Source: Burkholderiales bacterium C2 (GTDB lineage Bacteria; Pseudomonadota; Gammaproteobacteria; Burkholderiales; Burkholderiaceae_C). From it: a stretch of 64,000 nt of DNA. The notes beneath the pieces are model-generated. The model saw only the letters and a list, made by a program, of their open reading frames with translations. It was not told where the DNA came from and did no database searches. Made by a program: the position numbers and the translations under genes. The stretch covers positions 186,001 through 250,000 of the forward strand of contig SCOI01000004.1 in the NCBI GenBank assembly GCA_005503085.1, written 5' to 3'. Below, one piece after another: positions 45,793 to 54,588 of the stretch (positions are counted from its first letter, which is position 1; each line of letters opens with the position of its first letter).

Positions 45793-46262
45793 TGCGGCTG
45801 CTGCTGGTGGCCGTGGGCCAGCGCCAGCCGGCCTGGGCCGACACGGCTTACGAGGACTTCGCCAAGCGCTTCCCGCCCGAGATGCGGCTGGAACTGAAGG
45901 CCGTCAAGGCCGAGCCGCGCAGCGCCGGCAAGAGCACCGAGCAGCTGATGGCGGCCGAAGCCCAGCGTTTGGAAGCCGCGTTGCCCAGGAGCGTGCGCCG
46001 CGTCATCCTCGATGAACGCGGCGACCGTGTCACCACCGTGCAACTGGCGCAGCGTCTGGAGCGCTGGAAGGGCGATGGCCGCGATGTGGCCATCTTCATC
46101 GGCGGCCCCGACGGTCTCGACCCGGCGCTGAAGGCCACGGCCGACGAGACGCTGCGCCTGTCCGACCTGACCCTGCCGCACGCTTTTGTGCGCGTGCTGC
46201 TGGCCGAGGCGCTGTACCGCGCCTGGTCGGTGATGGCCGGCCATCCCTATCACCGTGAGTGA
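45792..46262 (+). CDS. rlmH: 23S rRNA pseudouridine-1915 N3-methyltransferase
   Basis: This 156-aa SPOUT methyltransferase modifies m3Psi1915 in helix 69. Signatures are [37 protein letters not shown] and [25 protein letters not shown] (the C-terminal trefoil knot). It starts one base inside rsfS and overlaps the maf start. Confidence 0.96.
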   Translation: MRLLLVAVGQRQPAWADTAYEDFAKRFPPEMRLELKAVKAEPRSAGKSTEQLMAAEAQRLEAALPRSVRRVILDERGDRVTTVQLAQRLERWKGDGRDVAIFIGGPDGLDPALKATADETLRLSDLTLPHAFVRVLLAEALYRAWSVMAGHPYHRE

Positions 46263-46869
46263 GCGCGCCCCGATGATCTATCTCGCTTCGCAAAGCCCGC
46301 GCCGCCGCCAGCTGCTCGATCAGCTGGGCGTCGCCCATGAGCTGCTGCTGCCCGGCGCCGACGAGGATGCCGAGGCGCTGGAGGCCGAGCAGGCCGGCGA
46401 GCTGCCTGAGGCCTATGTGCGGCGCGCGACGCAGAACAAGCTCAATGCGGCGGTGCTGCGGCGCGCCGCGCGGGGCCTGCCCGCAGCGCCCATCCTCTGC
46501 TCGGACACCACGGTGGCGCTGGGCACGGCCATCCTCGGCAAGCCGGCCGACGCCGCACATGCACTGGCGATGCTGCGTCGCCTGTCGGGCCACACGCATC
46601 GCGTGCTGACGGCGGTGGCGCTGGCCTGGGGCGATGGTCAGCAGGCCTTGAGCGTCAGCATCTCCCATGTGCGTTTTGCCGCTGTGCCCGACGCGCTGCT
46701 GCAGCGCTACGTGGCCAGCGGCGAGCCGATGGGCAAGGCCGGGGCCTATGCGATCCAGAGCCAGATAGCAGGATGGATCGAACACATCGACGGCTCATAT
46801 TCAGGCATCATGGGTCTGCCCTTGTTCGAGACCGCCCAGCTCTTGCGCGGCGCCGGTTTCGAGCTCTGA
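46255..46869 (+). CDS. Maf family nucleotide pyrophosphatase
   Basis: This 204-aa house-cleaning NTP pyrophosphatase, acting on modified or non-canonical nucleotides, has the N-terminal signature [14 protein letters not shown] and catalytic aspartate segment [11 protein letters not shown], then [20 protein letters not shown] and GKAGAYAIQ. Starts are GTG at 46255 (used) or ATG at 46273, which gives the more typical MIYLASQ. It overlaps rlmH. Confidence 0.93.
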   Translation: MSERAPMIYLASQSPRRRQLLDQLGVAHELLLPGADEDAEALEAEQAGELPEAYVRRATQNKLNAAVLRRAARGLPAAPILCSDTTVALGTAILGKPADAAHALAMLRRLSGHTHRVLTAVALAWGDGQQALSVSISHVRFAAVPDALLQRYVASGEPMGKAGAYAIQSQIAGWIEHIDGSYSGIMGLPLFETAQLLRGAGFEL

Positions 46870-46952
46870 GGACCGAGTCTTGTCGCCAGGCCGCGCGCCT
46901 GCCGACAGTGCTTGACCGGGGACACAGAGCCCCGGTTATGGAGACACAAGCT

Positions 46953-48446
46953 ATGGAAGATATTCTGATCAACTGGTCTCCGCAGGAGACCCGGGTGGCC
47001 GTGGTCGAAAACGGCTCGGTGCAGGAACTGCACATCGAACGCACGCTGGAGCGCGGCCTGGTGGGCAATGTCTACTCGGGCAAGGTCGCCCGGGTGCTGC
47101 CGGGCATGCAGTCGGCCTTCATCGACATCGGCCTGGAGCGGGCGGCCTTTCTGCATGTGGCCGATCTGCATGTCGCCGGTGTCAGCCCGCGCAGCCATCA
47201 CGCCGAGGCAGGCACGGCGGTGCCGATCGAGCGCCTGGTGTTCGAGGGTCAGGCCTTGACCGTGCAGGTGATCAAGGACCCGATCGGTACCAAGGGCGCG
47301 CGGCTGTCGACCCAGATCAGCATCGCCGGCCGCATGCTGGTGCACCTGCCGCAGGACGACCATATCGGCATCTCGCAGAAGATCGGTTCGCCCGAGGCGC
47401 GCGAGGCTTTGCGCGCGCGCATGCAGGCCCTGGTCGGCACGCCGGCCGACAACGGCGGCGGCAGCGGTGGCGGCGGCTTCATCCTGCGCACCAACGCCGA
47501 GGACGCCTCCGACGAGGAGCTGGCCACCGACATCGCCTATCTGCGCAAGACCTGGGCCTTGATTCGGGAACGCGCGCACCGCTCGCCGCCCGGCACCTTG
47601 CTGCATCAGGACCTGAGCCTGGTCGAGCGGGTGCTGCGCGACCTGGTCAGTGAGCGCACCGGCTCGATCCGCATCGACTCGAAGATGCAGTACGAGGTGC
47701 TGCATGCCTTCGGCGAGCTCTATATGCCGGCAGCGACCGCCAAGCTCGAGCATTACCGCGGCGAGCGGCCAATCTTCGATCTGAACAATATCGATGCCGA
47801 GCTGGTGCGTGCGCTGGCTCGCCGCGTCGATCTGAAGTCGGGCGGCTATCTGATCGTCGACCAGACCGAGGCGATGACCACGGTGGACGTCAACACCGGC
47901 GGCTTCGTCGGCGCGCGCAATTTCGACGACACCATCTTCAAGACCAATCTGGAGGCGGCCGGCGCGATCGCCCGCCAGCTGCGCCTGCGCAATCTGGGCG
48001 GCATCATCATCGTCGACTTCATCGACATGACGCGCGAGGAGCACAAGAGCGCGGTGCTCAGCGAGTTCCGCAAGCAGCTCAGCAAGGACCGCACCAAGGT
48101 CACGGTGGGCGGCTTCACCCAGCTGGGCCTGGTCGAGATGACGCGCAAGCGCACCCGCGAATCGCTGGCCCGCATGCTGTGCGAACCCTGCCCGACCTGC
48201 GAGGGTCGCGGCCAGATCAAGACTGCGCGCAGCGTCTGCTACGACATCATGCGCGAGATCCTGCGCGAGGCGCGCCAGTTCTCGCCCAAGGAGTTCCGCG
48301 TCGTCGCCGCCGCCAATGTGGTCGAGATGCTGCTGGACGAGGAGAGCCAGCATCTGGCCGGCCTGTCGGACTTCATCGGCAAGCCCATCTCGCTGACCGC
48401 CGAGCCGGCCAACCAGACCGAGCATTACGACATCGTGCTGCTCTGA
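46953..48446 (+). CDS. rng: Ribonuclease G
   Basis: This 497-aa endoribonuclease of the RNase E/G family matures 16S rRNA and starts mRNA decay. It has an N-terminal S1 domain (GNVYSGKVARVLPGMQSAFI, AAFLHVADL), the catalytic DNase-I-like domain (MTTVDVNTGGFVGARN, IIIVDFIDM), and the zinc-link CEPCPTCEG. The ATG at 46953 has GGAG upstream; METQA at 46938 is the alternative. There is an 83-base gap from maf, with no terminator seen. Confidence 0.95.
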   Translation: MEDILINWSPQETRVAVVENGSVQELHIERTLERGLVGNVYSGKVARVLPGMQSAFIDIGLERAAFLHVADLHVAGVSPRSHHAEAGTAVPIERLVFEGQALTVQVIKDPIGTKGARLSTQISIAGRMLVHLPQDDHIGISQKIGSPEAREALRARMQALVGTPADNGGGSGGGGFILRTNAEDASDEELATDIAYLRKTWALIRERAHRSPPGTLLHQDLSLVERVLRDLVSERTGSIRIDSKMQYEVLHAFGELYMPAATAKLEHYRGERPIFDLNNIDAELVRALARRVDLKSGGYLIVDQTEAMTTVDVNTGGFVGARNFDDTIFKTNLEAAGAIARQLRLRNLGGIIIVDFIDMTREEHKSAVLSEFRKQLSKDRTKVTVGGFTQLGLVEMTRKRTRESLARMLCEPCPTCEGRGQIKTARSVCYDIMREILREARQFSPKEFRVVAAANVVEMLLDEESQHLAGLSDFIGKPISLTAEPANQTEHYDIVLL

Positions 48447-48456
48447 GCATCGGGCG

Positions 48457-49356
48457 ATGCGACTGAAGGCCATCGAGGTGTTCAATGCGGTGATGCTGAC
48501 CGGCACGGTCAGCGGCGCCGCACGCCTGCTGCATGTGACCCAGCCGGCGGTCACGCAGGCGCTGCAGCATGCCGAGCAGCAGCTGGGCTATGTGCTGTTC
48601 GCCCGCCAGCGCCAGCGCCTGGTGCCCACCCGCGAAGCCCTGGCGCTGTATCCCGAGGTGCAGCGCCTGATGTCTCAGCTGGAGTCGGTGCGCCGGCTGG
48701 CGGTGGCGCTGGGCGGTGGGGCCGACAGCGAGCTGCGCGTGCTGGTCGTGCCCTCGCTGGCGGTGCGGGCCTTGCCCGATGCCTTGCAGCGTTTCCGTGC
48801 CCGCTATCCGGACATGCCGGTGTCCATACGCAGCCTGCACTCCAACGAGATCGCCCGCGCGATCGCGCTGCAGGAGGGCGATGTGGGCATCGTCTACGGC
48901 AGCCCGGGCCATGCGGCCGTGCACGAGGAACTGGTGGCCACCGGCCGCCTGGTCTGCGTCTCGCGGGTTGGCGGTGCCGGCGCCGACAAGCGCGCGACCG
49001 TGACGATGGAGGAGGTCTTGCGCGCGCCCTTGATACGCATCGACGAGCGCGATCCGCTGGGCGCGATGCTGGCCGATCAATGGGCGCGGCTGGAGATGGC
49101 GCCGCAGGCCGGCATCACGGTGCAGACCCACCATATCGCGATGGTGCTGGCCGAGCAGGGCTTTGGCCCGGCCATCATCGACTCCTTCACCGCCCAGGCC
49201 AGCCAGAGCGACACGCTGCATGTGCGCGCCTTGCTGCCCGAGGTGCCGGTCGAGGTGCGGGCGCTGCTGCCACAAGGCCTGCGCTCGCCGCAGCCGGTGG
49301 CGGACTTTATTGCGGCGTTTCGTGAAGTGACGGACGCTGGCTCAAGGACCAGCTGA
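48457..49356 (+). CDS. LysR family transcriptional regulator
   Basis: This 299-aa protein has an N-terminal helix-turn-helix (MRLKAIEVFNAVMLTGTVSG; VTQPAVTQALQHAEQQLGY) and a substrate-binding-like effector domain. It lies ten bases after rng but its function suggests it regulates the opposing amino-acid racemase and binding-protein genes. Its last 50 bases overlap the 3' end of the racemase gene. Confidence 0.92.
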   Translation: MRLKAIEVFNAVMLTGTVSGAARLLHVTQPAVTQALQHAEQQLGYVLFARQRQRLVPTREALALYPEVQRLMSQLESVRRLAVALGGGADSELRVLVVPSLAVRALPDALQRFRARYPDMPVSIRSLHSNEIARAIALQEGDVGIVYGSPGHAAVHEELVATGRLVCVSRVGGAGADKRATVTMEEVLRAPLIRIDERDPLGAMLADQWARLEMAPQAGITVQTHHIAMVLAEQGFGPAIIDSFTAQASQSDTLHVRALLPEVPVEVRALLPQGLRSPQPVADFIAAFREVTDAGSRTS

Positions 49357-50044
49357 CCGCGCGGCGCGCCAGCGCGGCCGTGGCATCGATCACCGGCACC
49401 GGCGCGTTCGCAGTCGTCAAGACCAAGGGGATCTCGGTGCAGCCGAGCACCAGGGCCGCCGCACCGCGCCGCTGCAACGCCGTCGCCGCGCGCAGCAGCA
49501 GCGCGGATGCTTCGCCCAGCCGTCCGGCCTTGACCGCCTGGATGCCCGGCATCACCCAGTCCAGCATCTCGCTGGCCGTGGGCAGCAGCCATTGCACCTG
49601 CTGCGAGGCCGGGCGGTTCAGGTAGAGGCCCGAGGCCAGGGTCGCGTCGGTGGCCAGCAGGCCGATGCGCGCGCTGAGCCCGGCGCTGGCCACCGCGTCT
49701 TCCAGCGCCGCATCGACCAGATGCAGCATCGGCAGGCCCAGCGCGGCCTGCAGCTCATCGAACCACAGATGGGCGGTGTTACAGGGCATCACGACCAGGC
49801 CGGCACCGGCATCGCGCAGGCGCCGGCCGCTGGCCAGCATGGCCGCCAGCGGCGAGTCGCCCTCGCCACGGAAGGCCTCGGTGCGGTCCGGCACCTGGGG
49901 GATGGAGCTCAGCACCACCGGCACATGCTCCTGGTCGCGCGCGGCCGGCGTGGCCGCCAGCATCTTGTGCATGAAGTCCAGCGAAGCCAGCGGCCCCATG
50001 CCGCCCAGCACACCCACCACATCGGTATCTACAACTGCAAGCAT
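49307..50044 (-). CDS. Aspartate/glutamate racemase family protein
   Basis: This 245-aa cofactor-independent racemase has both catalytic cysteines: Cys88 (MPCNTAHLW) and Cys202 (LGCTEIPLVL), with GVLGGMGPLASLDFMHKML at the start. It would interconvert L- and D-aspartate or glutamate. It starts eight bases after the binding-protein gene, so they likely form an operon for acidic amino-acid uptake and conversion. Confidence 0.9.
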   Translation of the reverse strand: MLAVVDTDVVGVLGGMGPLASLDFMHKMLAATPAARDQEHVPVVLSSIPQVPDRTEAFRGEGDSPLAAMLASGRRLRDAGAGLVVMPCNTAHLWFDELQAALGLPMLHLVDAALEDAVASAGLSARIGLLATDATLASGLYLNRPASQQVQWLLPTASEMLDWVMPGIQAVKAGRLGEASALLLRAATALQRRGAAALVLGCTEIPLVLTTANAPVPVIDATAALARRAVSWSLSQRPSLHETPQ

Positions 50045-50052
50045 CGGGGTTC

Positions 50053-50940
50053 TCAGAGCGCCGGCTTGTCCGACAAGGCCTTCAGGTTGTCCTGCAACTC
50101 CTGGCTCATCGGCGCGTTCAGATTGATGCCCTTGGGCGGGATCGGCGACTGGAACCACTTCTTGTAGAGCGCCTCGAACTCGCCGCTCTTCATCAGGCCG
50201 GCCAGGGTGTCGTCGACCAGTTTCTTGAAGGCCGGGTCGTCGCGGCGCAGCATGATGGCGTAGGGCTCGACCTGCAGCGCCTCGCCGACCACGGCCAGCT
50301 CGGCCGGGTTCTGTGCGCTGGCGCGCAGGCCGTAGAGCAGGATGTCGTCCATGCCGAAGGCATCGGCGCGCTGCTGCTGCACCAGCAGGGCCGATTCGGC
50401 ATGGTCCTTGGCGGCGATCAGCTCGAAGCCGAGGTTCTGTTCGGCATTGAGCTTGCGCAGCACCTGGTAGTTGGTCGTGCCGGTGGTCGAGACCACCTTC
50501 CTGCCCTTCAGATCGGCCGTGCTCTTGATAGGCGAGCCGGCCCGCACCAGCAGCCGGGTGCCGGTGTAGAAGTAGTTGGTCGCGAAGGCCACCTGCTTGG
50601 CGCGCTCGCTGTTGTTGGTGGTCGAGCCGCATTCGATGTCTATCGTGCCGTTCTGCAGCAGCGGGATGCGGTTTTGCGAGGTCACGGCCTGGGTGGCGAC
50701 CTTCAGGTCCGCGCGGCCGGTCGCTCGTCTGACCTGCTCGACGATCTTGCCGCAGATCTCCCAGCCGAAACCGACCGGCTGGCCCTCGCCGCCGAGGTAG
50801 GAGAAGGGGATCGACGATTCCCGGTAAGCCACGGTCATGCTGCCGCTGGCCTTGATCTTGTCCAAGGTGGCCGGCGTTTGCGCCAGGGCTGCGCCGCAGG
50901 CGCCGAGCAGGGTCAGGACGGTGAGGGTCGAGAGACGCAT
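50053..50940 (-). CDS. Amino-acid ABC transporter substrate-binding protein (GltI-like)
   Basis: This 295-aa periplasmic binding protein has a signal peptide ending GAALAQ and the family-3 motif GFGWEICGKIVEQV; DIECGSTTNNSERAKQVAFA and FFYTGTRLL-like segments resemble glutamate/aspartate binders. No permease or ATPase gene is adjacent, so transport needs partners elsewhere. It precedes the racemase. Confidence 0.9.
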   Translation of the reverse strand: MRLSTLTVLTLLGACGAALAQTPATLDKIKASGSMTVAYRESSIPFSYLGGEGQPVGFGWEICGKIVEQVRRATGRADLKVATQAVTSQNRIPLLQNGTIDIECGSTTNNSERAKQVAFATNYFYTGTRLLVRAGSPIKSTADLKGRKVVSTTGTTNYQVLRKLNAEQNLGFELIAAKDHAESALLVQQQRADAFGMDDILLYGLRASAQNPAELAVVGEALQVEPYAIMLRRDDPAFKKLVDDTLAGLMKSGEFEALYKKWFQSPIPPKGINLNAPMSQELQDNLKALSDKPAL

Positions 50941-51048
50941 GCTGAAATCCTTGTTGGGGGCTGACGAAGAGCCCCATGCTATGGATTGCAGCGCCCGGTG
51001 TTCATCGCGTTTATACCGGGGGTCATAAGTTCAACTAATGACCGAGCC

Positions 51049-51657
51049 TCAGGGTTTGGCGGGGCGGGGCAGGCGGCCCAGCAGGTAGAACTCGTCGTTG
51101 GGCCGCAGCGAGATGGTGTTGGCCAGGCGGTTGGACAGTCCGAACAGCGCGGTGATCGAGGTGATGTCCCAGATGTCCTCGTCGTCGAAGCCATGGGCGT
51201 GCAGGGCGCTGTAGTCGTCCTCGCCGACCTCGGCCGAGCGCAGGCAGACCTTCAGCGCGAAGTCCAGCATCGCGTGCTGGCGCGGCGTGATATCGGCCTT
51301 GCGGTAATTGGTCGCGAGCTGGTCGGCCAGGCGCGGTGCCTTCTCATAGACGCGCAGGATGGCGCCGTGCGCGACCACGCAATACAGGCATTGGTTGGCG
51401 CCGCTGGTGGCGACGATGATCATCTCGCGCTCACCCTTGCTCAGACCCGACTCACGCAGTAGCAGCGCGTCGTGATAGGCCAGGAAGGCCCGGAACTCGT
51501 CCGGGCGGCGCGCCAGTGCGAGGAACACATTCGGTACGAAGCCGGCCTTCTCCTGCACCTCCAGAATGCGCTGGCGCACATCGTCGGGCAGGGCGCCGAG
51601 ATCGGCGGGGTCCGGGGTGGGGTAGCGGCACGGGGTCTGGGAATTTGTCTCGCTCAT
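51049..51657 (-). CDS. Peroxidase-related (AhpD-like, carboxymuconolactone decarboxylase fold) protein
   Basis: This 202-aa all-helical protein has the redox/general-acid motif CLYCVVAHG (Cys90, Cys93, His97) of AhpD-like enzymes and the segment KGEREMIIVATSGANQ. This subfamily is usually called 'uncharacterised peroxidase-related enzyme'. A 5' leader of about 130 bases separates it from divergent tolB. Confidence 0.88.
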   Translation of the reverse strand: MSETNSQTPCRYPTPDPADLGALPDDVRQRILEVQEKAGFVPNVFLALARRPDEFRAFLAYHDALLLRESGLSKGEREMIIVATSGANQCLYCVVAHGAILRVYEKAPRLADQLATNYRKADITPRQHAMLDFALKVCLRSAEVGEDDYSALHAHGFDDEDIWDITSITALFGLSNRLANTISLRPNDEFYLLGRLPRPAKP

Positions 51658-51786
51658 GGGGGCCTCTTGTTACTGTTTGCAGCATGATAGCCAGCGGCCT
51701 CAGCGGGCCTTCAGCCGGCTCAGGCAAAATACGGCCCTGCATTGAATGGCAGCGTCCGTCGTGGGCGCTCATGCTCAGCGAGTCGA

Positions 51787-53082
51787 ATGTCCGCACACAA
51801 GCTATCCCGTCCCCCCATCGATCTGATGCGCCGCAGCCTGCTGGGCTCGGCCGCCGCGCTCAGCCTGCCGGCCCTGGCCCAGTTCCGGGTGGAGATTGCC
51901 GGCGTCGGCGCGACGCAGATGCCGATCGCCATTCCCGAGTTCCGCGATGAGGCCCGCAGCGGCCAGCCGGTGTCGGCCATCATCCGCAGCGATCTGGAGC
52001 GCAGCGGCCAGTTCCGCCTGATCGAGGCGCTGGCGGGTCCGACCGAGAACAGCGCTCCCGACTGGTCCGAATGGCGCGGCCGCCAGGCCGATGCGCTGGC
52101 CGCCGGTTCGGTGACGCGGCTGGCCGATGGCCGCTTCGATGTGCGCCACAAGCTCTGGGACGTGGTCAAGGGCCAGGACCTCGGTGGCGAGGCCCATGCG
52201 GTGGCGCCCGACGATGTGCGTCTGGCCGCGCACCGCATCGCCGACTCGATCTACCAGAAGCTGACCGGCGAGCGCGGCGTGTTCGCGACCCGCATGGCTT
52301 ATGTGACCAAGGCCGGCGGCCGCTACTCGCTGCGCATCACCGATGCCGACGGCGAGGGTGGCCAGGTGGCGCTGGGCAGCCCCGATCCGATCATTTCGCC
52401 GACCTGGTCGCCCGACGGCCGCGAGCTGGCCTATGTTTCATTCGAGAGCCGCAAGGCCGTCGTCTGGGTGCAGGACCTGTCGACCGGCCGACGCCGTGTG
52501 CTGGCCGATTTCCGCGGCAGCAACAGCGCGCCGGCCTTCTCGCCCGACGGCCAGCAACTGGCGCTGACCCTGTCGCGCGAGGGCGGCTCCCAGCTCTTCA
52601 TGATGAACCGCAATGGCTCGGGCCTGCGCCGGCTGACGCAGAGCTCGGCGATCGACACCGAGCCGGTGTTCGCACCGGACGGCCAGACCCTGTTCTTCGT
52701 CAGCGACCGTGGCGGCAGCCCGCAGATCTACCGCATGCCGGTGGCCGGGGGGACGCCCGTGCGCGTCAGCTTCAACGGCAGCTACAACATCAGCCCGGCC
52801 ATCAGCCCGGACGGCAAGACCCTGGCCTACATCACCCGCAACGGCGGCGCGTTCCGCCTCAGCGTGATGGACCTGGCCAGCGGCGCGGTGCAGCAGATCA
52901 GCGATACCAGCGACGACGAGAGCCCGAGCTTCGCGCCGAACGGGCGTCTGCTGGTCTACGCGACCCGCGTCGGCGGCAAGGACGTGCTGATGACGACGAC
53001 GCTGGACGGCCGCATCAAGGCCAAGCTGGTGTCGACCGCGGCCGATGTGCGCGAGCCGACCTGGGGCCCGTTCGGGCGCTGA
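51787..53082 (+). CDS. tolB: Tol-Pal system beta-propeller protein TolB
   Basis: TolB (431 aa) is a periplasmic partner of Pal that helps draw the outer membrane inward at division. After a Tat-like leader (MRRSLLGSAAALSLPALA) an N-terminal domain (to ~150) precedes propeller repeats of the SPDGxxLAY type (WSPDGRELAYVSFESRK; FAPDGQTLFFVSDRGG). The ATG at 51787 is chosen, but MRRSLLG at 51826 would start the signal peptide directly. Next to pal and cpoB. Confidence 0.94.
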   Translation: MSAHKLSRPPIDLMRRSLLGSAAALSLPALAQFRVEIAGVGATQMPIAIPEFRDEARSGQPVSAIIRSDLERSGQFRLIEALAGPTENSAPDWSEWRGRQADALAAGSVTRLADGRFDVRHKLWDVVKGQDLGGEAHAVAPDDVRLAAHRIADSIYQKLTGERGVFATRMAYVTKAGGRYSLRITDADGEGGQVALGSPDPIISPTWSPDGRELAYVSFESRKAVVWVQDLSTGRRRVLADFRGSNSAPAFSPDGQQLALTLSREGGSQLFMMNRNGSGLRRLTQSSAIDTEPVFAPDGQTLFFVSDRGGSPQIYRMPVAGGTPVRVSFNGSYNISPAISPDGKTLAYITRNGGAFRLSVMDLASGAVQQISDTSDDESPSFAPNGRLLVYATRVGGKDVLMTTTLDGRIKAKLVSTAADVREPTWGPFGR

Positions 53083-53145
53083 GGGCAACGATTGAATTTC
53101 ATGCCGCTTTGCGAGGGCAAGGCGATTTCCTTAGGAGTGATAGTG

Positions 53146-53679
53146 ATGATGATGAACAAGCTGGCCCTTTCCGTTCTGGCCGCCGCCGCCCTGGTGGGCT
53201 GCAGCTCCACCAAGCTGGATGAGCCCGCACCGGTCGAATCCCGCCCGGTGACGGCCACGCCGTCGGGCAACACCGGCGCCAACACCGCGCCGACCTCGGA
53301 GTCCAAGGTCGCCACCGTCGACCTGGCCGCCCAGGCCGCCGCCGCCGTGTCTAGCCTGCGCGTGGTCTATTTCGACTACGACAGCTTTGTCGTCAAGTCC
53401 GATTTCCAGAATGTCATCGATGGCCACGCCAAGCGCATGAATGTCGACACCAAGGTGGCCCTGCGTCTGGAAGGCCATACCGACGAGCGCGGTGGCAGCG
53501 AGTACAACCTGGCCCTGGGCCAGAAGCGCGCCGAGGCCGTGGCCAAGTCGCTGGGTCTGCTGGGTGTGCCGGCCGCGCGTGTCGAGCCGGTCAGCTTCGG
53601 CAAGGAGCGCCCGGCCGTGCAAGGCAGCGACGAGGCCGCCTGGGCCAAGAACCGTCGCGTCGAGCTGAAGGACAAGTGA
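53146..53679 (+). CDS. pal: Peptidoglycan-associated lipoprotein Pal
   Basis: This 177-aa outer-membrane lipoprotein has lipobox LVGC. Its C-terminal OmpA-like domain (about 70-177) contains VYFDYDSFVVK, the peptidoglycan-binding LEGHTDERGGSEYNLALGQK and ASGEE-like strand PVSFGKERP. TAGGAG lies eight bases before the ATG at 53146; a frame from 53092 is too long. Confidence 0.96.
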   Translation: MMMNKLALSVLAAAALVGCSSTKLDEPAPVESRPVTATPSGNTGANTAPTSESKVATVDLAAQAAAAVSSLRVVYFDYDSFVVKSDFQNVIDGHAKRMNVDTKVALRLEGHTDERGGSEYNLALGQKRAEAVAKSLGLLGVPAARVEPVSFGKERPAVQGSDEAAWAKNRRVELKDK

Positions 53680-53680
53680 G

Positions 53681-54454
53681 ATGAGGGCACTGAGATCCGG
53701 CCTCGGCGCGCTGGCGCTGGCGGCCCTGAGCTTGTGCAGCCAGCCGGCCTTCGCGCTGTTCGAGGACGACGAGGCACGCAAGGCCATTCTGGACCTGCGC
53801 ACGCGGCTGCAGCAAAGCGAGGAGGCGCAACGCAAGGCCTCCGAGCAGCAGGCGCAGGAGCAGATCGCGCCGCTGCGCCGCAGCCTGCTGGATCTCAATG
53901 CCCAGATCGAGGCCTTGCGCAGCGAGGTCGCCAAGCTGCGCGGCCAGAACGAGCAACTGGCACGCGACCTGGCCGAGACCCAGCGCAAGCTGGCCGATCA
54001 GTCGCAGGCGCTGGAGACGCGTCTGCGCCCGCTGGAGCCGCAGAAGGTGGTGCTGGACGGTCGTGAGTTCCAGGCCGGCCCGGACGAGAAGACCCAGTAT
54101 GAGGCCGCGATGGCCCTGGTGCGGCGCGGCGACTTCGCCGAAGCCGCCACGGCGCTGGCGGCCTTCCAGCGCCGCTTTCCGTCCAGCGGCTATGGCGATT
54201 CGGCGCGTTTCTGGCTCGGCAATGCGCTGTACGGCAAGCGCGACTACAAGGAAGCGATTGCGACCTTCAAGGCCTTCGTGGCCGCGAATCCTGCCCACCC
54301 GCGCGCGGCCGAAGCCATGCTGGCCATGGCCAACTGCCAGATCGAGCTGAAGGAAGTGAAGGGCGCGCGCCGCAGCCTGGAAGACCTGTTGAAGGCCTAT
54401 CCAGGCACCGAGGCGGCGCAGGCGGCAAAAGAGCGCTTGGCCTCGCTGAAGTAA
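53681..54454 (+). CDS. cpoB: Cell division coordinator CpoB (YbgF)
   Basis: This 257-aa periplasmic protein links peptidoglycan synthesis (PBP1B) to Tol-driven constriction. A signal peptide ends SQPAFA, a coiled coil spans about 30-120 (LRTRLQQSEEAQRK; LRSEVAKLRGQNEQ), and TPR repeats follow (YEAAMALVRRGDFAEAATAL). It is separated from pal by one base and ended by a terminator. Confidence 0.94.
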   Translation: MRALRSGLGALALAALSLCSQPAFALFEDDEARKAILDLRTRLQQSEEAQRKASEQQAQEQIAPLRRSLLDLNAQIEALRSEVAKLRGQNEQLARDLAETQRKLADQSQALETRLRPLEPQKVVLDGREFQAGPDEKTQYEAAMALVRRGDFAEAATALAAFQRRFPSSGYGDSARFWLGNALYGKRDYKEAIATFKAFVAANPAHPRAAEAMLAMANCQIELKEVKGARRSLEDLLKAYPGTEAAQAAKERLASLK

Positions 54455-54533
54455 TGGCTTTGCGGGACAGACCGCCCGAGCGCAGCGAGTAGCTCTGTCC
54501 CCAACTGACTGGAGTCGCCCATTGCAAGACCTG

Positions 54534-54564
54534 GCCCCACCGGTTCCGGCCCGTGGGGCTTTTT
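54534..54564 (+). terminator. Rho-independent terminator of the tolB-pal-cpoB operon
   Basis: GCCCCAC (54534-54540) pairs with GTGGGGC (54553-54559), followed by five T residues. It is located 80 bases after the cpoB stop codon and 25 bases before the YeeE/YedE start. Confidence 0.8.
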
Positions 54565-54588
54565 CATTGCCGCCTAGAATCCCGCCCC

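Noticed and set aside
46746-48554. Minus-strand open frame of 602 codons
   Set aside because: Antisense to rng and the maf end; shadow composition.
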